From: Planctomycetota bacterium
GTDB lineage: Bacteria > Planctomycetota > SZUA-567
Length of the DNA stretch: 5,372 bases
Direction: 5' to 3'
NCBI GenBank assembly: GCA_031278535.1
Contig: JAITKH010000026.1
Span: 1 to 5,372, forward strand
The position numbers and the translations under genes were made by a program. Positions 1-5,353 of the stretch are shown in pieces; positions within the stretch are counted from its first letter, which is position 1; every line of letters begins with the position of its first letter. Under the pieces are notes generated by a model that had not been told where the DNA came from, made no database searches, and was given only the letters and a program-made list of their open reading frames with translations.

Positions 1-1
1 G

Positions 2-352
2 ATCACAAGAAAACGCGCCATCCCCGGCGGGCGGGACGCGGGAGGAAAACCGGCCGCCTCGGTTTTCGGGATCTGGCTTTCCGATTGGGGCACTCACAAC
101 GCCCTTATTCTGCTCGCAATCCTGTTCGCCTACCCGTTCCTGCTCGAACCGATCGGATTCGCGATCATGGGGTTCCTTGCCGTCTTTGTCATAACCTGGC
201 GGTTGCGGGCCGGGTTGGCGAAAAGCGCGGCGTTCGCCTTGATTTCCGTCACGGCGACCATGTTTTTCTTCAAATACGCCTTTTTCATCGATCTTCCGCC
301 CGGACTATGGTCGCCGACCGCGAGTTTTGGTTTCTTTTCGTTGTTCAGATGA
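2..352 (+). CDS. tctB: TctB-like small permease subunit of a TTT transporter (5' end outside window)
   Basis: This is the C-terminal part (116 residues) of a small membrane protein; the reading frame is open from the window edge to a TGA at 350-352. It begins with a hydrophilic, Arg/Gly-rich loop, followed by a long hydrophobic stretch from about the THNALILLAILFAYPFLLEP segment through the GFAIMGFLAVFVITW segment, and ends with a last helix (SAAFALISVTATMFFFKYAFF) and a short IDLPPG tail. A GF motif between helices and a final helix running into a 'LP-G' tail fit the TctB (DUF1468) family, whose members have about four membrane segments in 140-170 residues, so the first helix and the start lie upstream. 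The family works with TctA as the membrane part of tripartite tricarboxylate transporters. The next gene, a clear tctA, starts 39 bp downstream, which supports the call more than the sequence alone does. The substrate is unknown. Confidence 0.87.
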   Translation: MTRKRAIPGGRDAGGKPAASVFGIWLSDWGTHNALILLAILFAYPFLLEPIGFAIMGFLAVFVITWRLRAGLAKSAAFALISVTATMFFFKYAFFIDLPPGLWSPTASFGFFSLFR

Positions 353-378
353 CTATTGCCGACGTCCCGCCGGGATCG

Positions 379-385
379 AAAGGGA
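379..385 (+). promoter_or_regulatory. Ribosome binding site deciding the tctA start
   Basis: AAAGGGA lies 6 nt before the ATG at 392. This favours ATG 392 over the in-frame TTG at 356, which would add 12 hydrophilic residues (PTSRRDRKGSA) and has no Shine-Dalgarno sequence in front. Confidence 0.7.
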
Positions 386-391
386 AGCGCC

Positions 392-1885
392 ATGACGCAA
401 TGGGCTCTGCTCTCTCCCGACATCCTCCTGCCATGGATACTGTCCATGCTCCTTGGCGTCGTCGTCGGCGCCACGCCCGGCCTTTCCGCCACCATGGCTG
501 TCGCCTTGATTATCCCCATGACGTATTACATGACGCCGCTGGCCGGGCTCGCCATGATCATCGGCGTCACCTTCACCTCCATTTTCACCGGAGACATTCC
601 CGCAACGCTGATACGGATACCGGGCACTCCCGCTTCCGGCGTGGCGGTGCTGGACAGCCACGAACTGGCGAAACAGGGACGGGCCACCATGGCCCTCACC
701 CTCAACCTTCTCTGTTCGGCAATCGGAGGATTCCTTGGCGTCACCTGCCTCGTGTATCTCTCGCCGCCATTGTCCAAAATAGCCTTGCGCTTTACGCATT
801 TTCAATATTTTTGGCTCGGCGCGTTCGGCCTGAGCGTCAGCGCGGCCCTCAGCATGAAGGCGCCCTTGCGGGGGGTGATTTCCGCCTGTCTCGGACTCCT
901 GGTCTCGACCGTCGGCGTCGACGCCACGACCGGATACCCCCGCTTCCATTTCGGCAATGCCGATCTTTCCGGCGGCATTTCGTTCGTACCCGCCATGATC
1001 GGCCTTTTCGGCGTGTCCGAGGTGTTGAAAAGCGTCCATTTTCCTTCCACGCTTCAACGCCGGGCGGTTGACGCGCAAAAGCGGCCGGGCGAATTGCGCG
1101 AAGTTTTTCACCATATCGCCTGGAACAAATGGCTGATCCTCAGATCGTCGATCCTGGGGACGGTGGTGGGAGCGCTGCCCGGAGCCGGGGCCGACATCGC
1201 CGCCTGGTTTTCCTACGGAGTCGAGAAGAGGCTTTCGCGTGAATCGGAGAAATTCGGCTCCGGCCATGTTCCGGGCGTAATTGCGCCGACCAGCGCCAAC
1301 AATGCGGCTGTGGCCGGAACCTGGATCCCGGCGCTGGTGTTCGGCATTCCCGGCGACAGCGTCACCGCTCTGGTCCTTGGGGCCATGATCATGTATAACA
1401 TCAGGCCCGGCCCCATGATCTTCGTTGAAAACGCCGACATTGTCAACGGCCTTTTTTCCATAGCCTATATCTCCCAGATTCTCCTGATCCCCGTCGGCTA
1501 TCTCGGGATACGGGTGTTTGCATGGCTGCTCAAGATGCCGAAAAACCTGGTCATGGGCGGCGTCGTCCTCTTTTCCATAGTCGGTTCCTTCGCCATTAAC
1601 AACAATCCTTTCGACATCCTGATCATGACCGTCTTCGGCGTCGCCGGGTATTTCCTGGAGAAGAACGACATCCCGCTCTCCCCGATGATCCTGGGAATAA
1701 TCCTTGGCGGAATTCTCGAGAACAATCTCCGCATAGGGTTGTTGAAAAGCGACGGTTCGATCCTGCCGTTCGTCGACAATCCGTTATGCATATTCATGAT
1801 TCTTTGCGTCGTCTTCGTTTTCTCCGGGGACGCGATCATCCGCGCCGCCTCAAGAGCGGGCATAAAGGCGATCAGAAAAAAATGA
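392..1885 (+). CDS. tctA: TctA-family large permease subunit of a tripartite tricarboxylate transporter
   Basis: This 497-residue polytopic inner-membrane protein is the translocation subunit of a TTT system, which imports a carboxylate delivered by a periplasmic TctC protein using an ion gradient. Family hallmarks are clear: the N-terminal GVVVGATPGLSATMAVAL block (about residues 22-39) with IPMTYYM after it, a TGDIPATLIRIPGTPAS block (67-82), and the internally related second-half block GALPGAGADIAAWFSYG (260-276) followed by the charged stretch ending in GVIAPTSANNAAVAG (295-309) and FGIPGDSVTALVLGAM (318-332). The two PG-containing blocks reflect the internal duplication known for this family. 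The length matches the usual 495-505 residues. Hydrophobic helices continue to residue 478, and the protein ends in a short basic tail (RAASRAGIKAIRKK). It lies 39 bp after tctB and 78 bp before tctC. No truncation or frameshift is seen. The family is certain; the substrate (citrate, other tricarboxylates, aromatic or dicarboxylic acids) is not determinable. Confidence 0.97.
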   Translation: MTQWALLSPDILLPWILSMLLGVVVGATPGLSATMAVALIIPMTYYMTPLAGLAMIIGVTFTSIFTGDIPATLIRIPGTPASGVAVLDSHELAKQGRATMALTLNLLCSAIGGFLGVTCLVYLSPPLSKIALRFTHFQYFWLGAFGLSVSAALSMKAPLRGVISACLGLLVSTVGVDATTGYPRFHFGNADLSGGISFVPAMIGLFGVSEVLKSVHFPSTLQRRAVDAQKRPGELREVFHHIAWNKWLILRSSILGTVVGALPGAGADIAAWFSYGVEKRLSRESEKFGSGHVPGVIAPTSANNAAVAGTWIPALVFGIPGDSVTALVLGAMIMYNIRPGPMIFVENADIVNGLFSIAYISQILLIPVGYLGIRVFAWLLKMPKNLVMGGVVLFSIVGSFAINNNPFDILIMTVFGVAGYFLEKNDIPLSPMILGIILGGILENNLRIGLLKSDGSILPFVDNPLCIFMILCVVFVFSGDAIIRAASRAGIKAIRKK

Positions 1886-1906
1886 TTGCCTGCCGCAATG
1901 TCGTTT

Positions 1907-1922
1907 TCGCGTGGAAACGCGA
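1907..1922 (+). repeat. Small hairpin in the tctA-tctC gap
   Basis: TCGCGT and ACGCGA form a perfect 6-bp stem around a GGAA loop in the 78-bp gap between tctA and tctC. No T-run follows, so it is not an intrinsic terminator. It could stabilise a processed 3' or 5' end, allowing the binding-protein message to outlast the permease message, or be a chance palindrome or operator. Only the inverted repeat itself is seen. Confidence 0.35.
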
Positions 1923-1951
1923 TGGGAACGGTTTTTCATGGTACTTGATTG

Positions 1952-1956
1952 GGAGG
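1952..1956 (+). promoter_or_regulatory. Strong ribosome binding site of tctC
   Basis: GGAGG within GGGAGGAAGG sits 7 nt before the ATG at 1964, a near-ideal Shine-Dalgarno sequence. It fixes ATG 1964 as the start. The in-frame TTG at 1949 would place the Shine-Dalgarno inside the gene and add only MGGRK before the signal peptide. Confidence 0.8.
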
Positions 1957-1963
1957 AAGGAAA

Positions 1964-2926
1964 ATGCGGAAAACGATTCTGTTGTCGATTTGCGCCACGT
2001 TTCTGTGTGCCGTTTCCGCCCTGGCCGGAGACTATCCCGCCCGGGCGGTCACCGTGATTTGTCCCTACAATCCCGGCGGGGCAACCGACCGCATCGGCAG
2101 GTATTTCGCCGAAGCGCTCCAAAAGGAAATCGGGGTGCCCTTCAATGTCGTGAACCGCACCGGCGGCAATGGCGTGACCGGCCATAACGCCCTCGCCATC
2201 GCCCGTCCGGACGGCTACACGTTGGGGCTTATCACCATGGACATAGCCACGCTCAAGTTCATGGGTTTGACCGAGCTTACCCCGGACGATTTCGCTCTTA
2301 TCACCCAATGCTCCCTTTCCATCCCCGGCTTCATGGTCGCCAAAGACTCCAAATACCGTACCTTCCAGGAAGTCATCGACGATATCCGGGCCAAGCCGGG
2401 CCAACTCCGGCTGGTCGGCACCACCGTTTCCGGTCCGTACGATCTGATGCGTCTCACCGTCATGAAAAAACTTGGACTCAAGGCCGACGATGTCAAGTTC
2501 GTACCCACGACCGGAGGCGCCGCCGCCGTGGTTGAGCTCATGGGCGGACATGCCGATCTTGCCGTCGTTGCCCTCGGCGAAGCGGTCCCCCAGCTTCAAT
2601 CCGGTGAATTCAGGTGTTTAGTTCACAGCGGCGAAGGACGCCTCGCCGCATTCCCGGACGTATCCATCCTAAAAGAAATTGGGATCGATGTGTCGATGGT
2701 TGCGTCGGTTGGCATAGGCGCCCCAAAGGATACGCCCCGGGCAATCCTCGATTTTCTGCAAAAGAAGATTGATGCAATTCGCGCAACGAAAGAGTTTGCC
2801 GATTTTCTGGACGTCAACGGATTCGCGGTCGGCACCAATAGCGGCGACGCCTATGCGAAGAGTCTCGCCCAGGTCGCCATTGACGGCAAGGAAGCGATGG
2901 AATATGCCGGGTATCTGAAAAAATAA
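1964..2926 (+). CDS. tctC: TctC/Bug-family periplasmic substrate-binding protein of the TTT system
   Basis: This 320-residue protein captures the transported acid in the periplasm and delivers it to TctA/TctB. Residues 1-21 form a Sec signal peptide: MRK, a hydrophobic core, then an ALA motif with probable cleavage before GDYPARAV. The mature start YPARAVTVICPYNPGGATD (24-42) is the family signature seen as 'YP-rP-i-vvPf-pGG-tD'. RTGGNGVTGHNALAIARPDGYTLG (65-88) is the second typical block, and the region with VPTTGGAAAVVELMGGHADLA (about 180-200) is the usual ligand-pocket segment. The C-terminal part (FPDVSILKEIGIDV, then GIGAPKDTPRAILD) also follows the family pattern. The length is normal for Bug proteins (about 300-330). 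It follows tctA by 78 bp and is closed by a terminator, so it is the last gene of the operon. The classical Salmonella order is C-B-A; here it is B-A-C. The ligand is unknown, since Bug paralogues bind very diverse acids. Confidence 0.96.
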   Translation: MRKTILLSICATFLCAVSALAGDYPARAVTVICPYNPGGATDRIGRYFAEALQKEIGVPFNVVNRTGGNGVTGHNALAIARPDGYTLGLITMDIATLKFMGLTELTPDDFALITQCSLSIPGFMVAKDSKYRTFQEVIDDIRAKPGQLRLVGTTVSGPYDLMRLTVMKKLGLKADDVKFVPTTGGAAAVVELMGGHADLAVVALGEAVPQLQSGEFRCLVHSGEGRLAAFPDVSILKEIGIDVSMVASVGIGAPKDTPRAILDFLQKKIDAIRATKEFADFLDVNGFAVGTNSGDAYAKSLAQVAIDGKEAMEYAGYLKK

Positions 2927-2937
2927 GAGGCGGATCG

Positions 2938-2960
2938 GCGGCGGATGTTTCCCCCGCCGC
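2938..2960 (+). repeat. GC-rich hairpin after tctC
   Basis: GCGGCGG (2938-2944) pairs perfectly with CCGCCGC (2954-2960) around a 9-nt loop (ATGTTTCCC). It lies between the tctC stop codon and the stronger hairpin at 2971-3011. It has no T-run after it and probably acts only as added 3'-end structure. Confidence 0.4.
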
Positions 2961-2970
2961 TTGCCGCCGG

Positions 2971-3014
2971 ATCCGTGATTCGGTTCGGCCACTCCGGACC
3001 GAATCACGGATTTT
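2971..3014 (+). terminator. Intrinsic (Rho-independent) terminator of the tct operon
   Basis: ATCCGTGATTCGGT (2971-2984) and ACCGAATCACGGAT (2998-3011) are perfect 14-bp inverted arms. Pairing continues inwards through one T-G wobble and three further pairs (2985-2988 with 2994-2997), leaving a 5-nt loop CCACT. The right arm runs directly into TTTT (3011-3014). The stem is very stable; the T-run is short. It sits 44 bp after the tctC stop and only 30 bp before the start of the regulator gene, so transcription reaching the regulator from upstream must read through it. Confidence 0.85.
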
Positions 3015-3044
3015 GCGCAGCGTTCATTGCCGACGGGTATCAGG

Positions 3045-3827
3045 ATGCAGAATTACGGCATTATCGATCTTTTTCAGAATGTCAGCGTCACCCGCCCTCC
3101 GGAACAGGTGGTCCAGCAGATACGCGTCCTCATAAACAAGGGACTGCTGAAACCCGGCGACATGCTTCCGCCGGAGAGGCTGCTCGGCGAAAAGCTCGGG
3201 ATCAGCCGGGGACATGTCCGCGAGGGCATAAAGACGCTGGAATTGTACGGGATAGTCAAGTCCTGCCAGGGACGCGGGACGATGGTGACCGATCTCGGCA
3301 TTCAGACCATGAGCGGGGTTCTTGCCAATCTCCTGAAAATTACGATCGACGACATCATGGCTTTCGCCGACACCCGCATCCTCCTGGAAACCCACGCGGT
3401 CAGGCTGGCGGCGCAAAACCGCACGGAACGGGACAAGGAGGGGCTGCTGGAAATAACGGAGCGCATGAACGGCATTGGAAACAACACCGCGCTGTGGATG
3501 GAGCTGGATCTCGGCCTCCATATCAAAATTGCCGAGGCGTCGCACAATTCCGTCCTGGCGGAATTGATCAAATTCATGACCCCGAACATAATGGGGTATT
3601 ACCGCAAATTCTTCGCCGATCGCATCATCGTCACCATACCGATTCACCGGAAAATCGTCGGGTACATCATATCGGGCCGATCCGACAGGGCTGCCGTCCT
3701 GATGCACCGGCATCTGATGAATTCGCGGAAGGTTTTTGCCGACGGCCTGGGGCCGCAAGCGGCGACAAAAAGCCGTGAAAAACGGCGCCGGACTCACAAT
3801 GGGGGAAAAGTGCCCTTTTCCGCATGA
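3045..3827 (+). CDS. GntR-family transcriptional regulator, FadR subfamily with FCD domain
   Basis: This 260-residue DNA-binding regulator is presumably dimeric and ligand-responsive. The N-terminal winged helix-turn-helix spans about residues 18-82: PPEQVVQQI, then KPGDMLPPERLLGEKLGISRG, HVREGIKTLELYGIVK and the wing QGRGTMV, all matching the GntR consensus. The rest (about 100-232) is an all-helical FCD domain: RILLETHAVRLAA (111-123), D155 and H159 in LDLGLH, SHN at 166-168, H201 in IPIHRKI and H223 in MHRHL. D155, H159, H201 and H223 correspond to the metal-binding set known for many FCD proteins, which often bind small organic acids. A basic tail (KSREKRRRTHNGGK) follows. ATG 3045 has only a weak GGG 7 nt upstream; an in-frame TTG at 3027 is a less likely alternative. 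It sits between a TTT operon and a TRAP binding-protein gene, so control of carboxylate uptake is plausible but unproven. Eight of about 25 Ile codons are ATA, against one of 25 in dctP. Confidence 0.94.
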   Translation: MQNYGIIDLFQNVSVTRPPEQVVQQIRVLINKGLLKPGDMLPPERLLGEKLGISRGHVREGIKTLELYGIVKSCQGRGTMVTDLGIQTMSGVLANLLKITIDDIMAFADTRILLETHAVRLAAQNRTERDKEGLLEITERMNGIGNNTALWMELDLGLHIKIAEASHNSVLAELIKFMTPNIMGYYRKFFADRIIVTIPIHRKIVGYIISGRSDRAAVLMHRHLMNSRKVFADGLGPQAATKSREKRRRTHNGGKVPFSA

Positions 3828-3990
3828 TTGCGTTTCCTTCCTCGGTATCCTGGCGGACACGCACCGGCAATCATCGCAAGGATGAAAAAGGTTGTGGAAT
3901 TTTTGTTGGGAGATTTGAACCGACGGGGACGGTACAAAATACACTGCCGGCAGCTTGAAATTGCGTTTTTCGTCCGGAGGGGCTTTTCAC

Positions 3991-4002
3991 AATTTCGAAA
4001 TT
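3991..4002. promoter_or_regulatory. Perfect 12-bp palindrome, candidate operator
   Basis: AATTTCGAAATT is a perfect palindrome overlapping the proposed -35 box of dctP by two bases. Its position suits a repressor site, possibly for the adjacent GntR-type regulator. It does not match the commonest FadR-subfamily operator shapes (such as TGGT-N-ACCA-like sites), and AT-rich palindromes also arise by chance, so the role is a guess. Confidence 0.3.
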
Positions 4003-4029
4003 CAAAGGGCAAAGTCAATTTTGTAAAAC
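4001..4029 (+). promoter_or_regulatory. Candidate sigma-70 promoter of dctP
   Basis: TTCAAA (4001-4006, four of six matches to TTGACA) and TAAAAC (4024-4029, four of six to TATAAT, preceded by TTTTG) are separated by exactly 17 bp. Transcription would start near 4036, about 28 nt before the start codon. Both boxes are mediocre; the best support is that the stretch is AT-rich and directly precedes the gene. Confidence 0.3.
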
Positions 4030-4050
4030 TCAAGCTATCAATTTGAACCG

Positions 4051-4056
4051 AAAGGA
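4051..4056 (+). promoter_or_regulatory. Ribosome binding site of dctP
   Basis: AAAGGA lies 7 nt before ATG 4064. The spacing is optimal, and the start gives a complete signal peptide. Confidence 0.7.
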
Positions 4057-4063
4057 ATAAAAC

Positions 4064-5041
4064 ATGGGCAGAAATCTGCGACGGGCAATTTTCGCCGGCT
4101 TGTTCGTCATGGGCGGGCTGGCCCTGGCGGGAGAGTTCATCGTCAAGTGGGCCGACACCCAGGGTCCCACCCACCCCTCGGTCGTCATGGCAGAAAATCT
4201 CTCCAAGACACTGGAGGAAAAAAGCGGGGGCAGGATCAAAATCCAGGTCTACCCCGCCGGACAGTTCGGCTCCGCCCGGGAGTTGATCGAGGGCGTGTCC
4301 CTGGGCATGCACGAGGTGGTGCCGGACGGCCCGGCCATGGTCGGGCAATTCGTCCCCTCCATCGGCATCACCGAGGCGCCCTACGTCTGGCGTGACGCCG
4401 ACCACATGATCAAGACCTTCAATGGACCCATCGGCGAGGAATTCAGCAAGGAATTGATCCAGAAAACCGGCATGCGCATCATCGGCGCCCTTTACTACGG
4501 CGCCCGCCATATCACCTCCACCAGCAGGGAAATCCGCCACGTCAAGGACCTGGAGGGCTTCAAGCTCCGCACCCCCGAAAGCGACATTTACGTCGCCATG
4601 GCCGACGCCTGGGGCGCCAAAGCCACCCCTTCCAGCTTCAACGAACTCTACCTCGCCCTCAGGCAGAACGTTGTCGACGGCCAGGAAAACCCCATCCCCA
4701 CCATTGTCTCCGCCAAGTTCAACGAAGTCCAGAAATACCTTGTTCTCAGCGGCCATATCGTCGGAACCCGCATCGTCCTCATCAACGAGGCGTTCTGGCA
4801 GAGCCTGGGCAAGGAACTTCAGGACATGTTCAAGGAGGAGTTGGGCAAGGCCAGCGAGTGGCACAACAAGGCCATCCAGGAACAGGAACAGGCCTTGCTG
4901 GCGGAACTCGAAAAGGGCGGGATGATCGTCATCCGCCCCGACATCGAGGAGTTCCGCAAACCGGTGGTGGAAAGCCTTCCCGCCAAATTCGAGTCCAAAT
5001 GGGGCAAGGGCATGTGGGACAGGATACAGGCGGTGAAATGA
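4064..5041 (+). CDS. dctP: TRAP-transporter periplasmic substrate-binding protein, DctP family
   Basis: This 325-residue periplasmic receptor is of the TRAP type, which normally hands a carboxylate to a DctQ/DctM membrane permease driven by a sodium or proton gradient. Residues 1-22 are a Sec signal peptide (MGRNLRRA, hydrophobic core, LALA then GEF). The mature protein shows the DctP order: strand FIVKWADTQGPTHP (25-38), KSGGRIKIQVYPAGQFGS (53-70), GVSLGMHEVVPDG (77-89), YYGARHITS (144-152), the VKDLEGFKLRTPES block (160-173), and the NVVDGQENPI segment (202-211). R169 in KLRTP is the conserved arginine that binds the ligand carboxylate in this family, and R148 lies where a second basic contact is known in the sialate receptor SiaP. 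The length is normal. About 21 of 25 Ile codons are ATC, suggesting strong expression. No dctQ or dctM follows within the 331 bp left, so it is either an isolated receptor or its permease lies outside the window. The ligand is unknown. Confidence 0.96.
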   Translation: MGRNLRRAIFAGLFVMGGLALAGEFIVKWADTQGPTHPSVVMAENLSKTLEEKSGGRIKIQVYPAGQFGSARELIEGVSLGMHEVVPDGPAMVGQFVPSIGITEAPYVWRDADHMIKTFNGPIGEEFSKELIQKTGMRIIGALYYGARHITSTSREIRHVKDLEGFKLRTPESDIYVAMADAWGAKATPSSFNELYLALRQNVVDGQENPIPTIVSAKFNEVQKYLVLSGHIVGTRIVLINEAFWQSLGKELQDMFKEELGKASEWHNKAIQEQEQALLAELEKGGMIVIRPDIEEFRKPVVESLPAKFESKWGKGMWDRIQAVK

Positions 5042-5137
5042 TCGACAAACGGGAAAAAAAGGAACCATTGCGTTCGGGATCGCCAATGGTGTCCACGGTT
5101 GTTTCCGTTTTGTAATCTTTAACAAGGGGAGGGGCGG

Positions 5138-5155
5138 CGCGAAATAATTTTTGCG
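5138..5155 (+). terminator. Possible weak intrinsic terminator after dctP
   Basis: CGCGAAA (5138-5144) can pair with TTTTGCG (5149-5155), including one G-T wobble, around a TAAT loop, and the stem is followed by TGTTTT. The stem is short and AT-rich at its top and the T-run is interrupted. It is the best terminator-like structure close to the dctP stop, but a poor one. Confidence 0.25.
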
Positions 5156-5176
5156 TGTTTTCCGGTTGTGCGCCTG

Positions 5177-5196
5177 GGCGGCGCTGTCTCGCCGCC
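5177..5196. repeat. 7-bp GC-rich inverted repeat
   Basis: GGCGGCG and CGCCGCC form a perfect stem around CTGTCT, with one more G-T wobble pair outside. No T-run follows on either strand, so it is a stable hairpin of unknown role within the palindrome-rich tail. Confidence 0.5.
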
Positions 5197-5262
5197 TCCC
5201 GAGCGTAAACGGTACTTTGCGTCGATTAATGTCCCCGTAATTCCCCTGCGTTGCCTAGTGTT

Positions 5263-5297
5263 CCGTACAGTCTCAATCTTTGATTGAGACTGTACGG
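5263..5297. repeat. Perfect 16-bp inverted repeat with 3-nt loop
   Basis: CCGTACAGTCTCAATC (5263-5278) and GATTGAGACTGTACGG (5282-5297) are exact reverse complements around TTT. Such a long perfect stem is unlikely by chance. Neither side is followed by a T-run (GGAGCG on the right; on the other strand AACACTAGG), so it is not a standard intrinsic terminator. It could be a REP- or MITE-like palindrome, a cruciform binding site, or a 3'-end-protecting stem. Confidence 0.8.
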
Positions 5298-5324
5298 GGA
5301 GCGCCCCCGGTTCATCCGGTTTCT

Positions 5325-5353
5325 GCCTACGGGGAAGTGAATTCCCCTTCGGC
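5325..5353. repeat. Compound hairpin near the window end
   Basis: GGGGAA (5331-5336) pairs with TTCCCC (5342-5347) around GTGAA, and outside a 3-by-3 internal loop GCC (5325-5327) pairs with GGC (5351-5353). No T-run follows. It is the third stable hairpin in this tail, about 30 bp after the 16-bp palindrome. Confidence 0.45.

Larger units (their letters stand above)
3828..4063 (+). promoter_or_regulatory. AT-richer intergenic region upstream of dctP
   Basis: These 236 bp between the regulator and dctP hold no credible gene. The second half is clearly more AT-rich than the surrounding genes and should contain the dctP promoter and any operator. It contains a 12-bp palindrome at 3991-4002, a possible sigma-70 promoter at 4001-4029, a small TTTTGTAAAA palindrome (4019-4028) and an 11-nt direct repeat ATTTGAACCGA at 3913-3923 and 4041-4051. 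No intrinsic terminator of the regulator gene is evident; the GGAAAAG/CTTTTCC hairpin at 3804-3821 lies inside the gene and lacks a T-run. Confidence 0.6.

Noticed and set aside
85..1071. 328-codon + strand frame overlapping tctB and tctA
   Set aside because: The translation is rich in Arg/His/Pro without membrane or domain pattern; it is the out-of-frame reading of the real permease genes.
1964..2026. Cysteines in the TctC signal peptide (C10, C15) as a lipoprotein lipobox
   Set aside because: The residues before them (LSI and TFL) do not fit the lipobox, and a clean ALA signal-peptidase I site follows at residues 19-21.
3804..3821. GGAAAAG/CTTTTCC hairpin as terminator of the regulator gene
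   Set aside because: It lies before the stop codon inside the coding sequence and is followed by CGCATGATTG, not a T-run.
3828..4046. 72-codon + strand frame between the regulator and dctP
   Set aside because: It starts at a TTG with no ribosome binding site, covers the AT-rich regulatory region, and has no recognisable pattern. The inner ATG at 3882 has only a weak AAGG immediately in front.
5038..5115. ATGA overlap at the dctP stop opening a 25-codon frame (MIDKREKK... ending TVVSVL) that could be a truncated dctQ
   Set aside because: The stop codons of tctB, tctA and the regulator are also preceded by A and give the same ATGA without a following gene, so the overlap carries little weight. 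The frame shows only a few hydrophobic residues, and no other frame continues it as a DctQ-like membrane protein.
3794..5125. 443-codon frame on the - strand opposite dctP
   Set aside because: It is antisense to a clear dctP gene and its translation is low-complexity (Gly/Asp/Leu/Val/Phe-rich), as expected opposite C-ending codons in a GC-rich gene.
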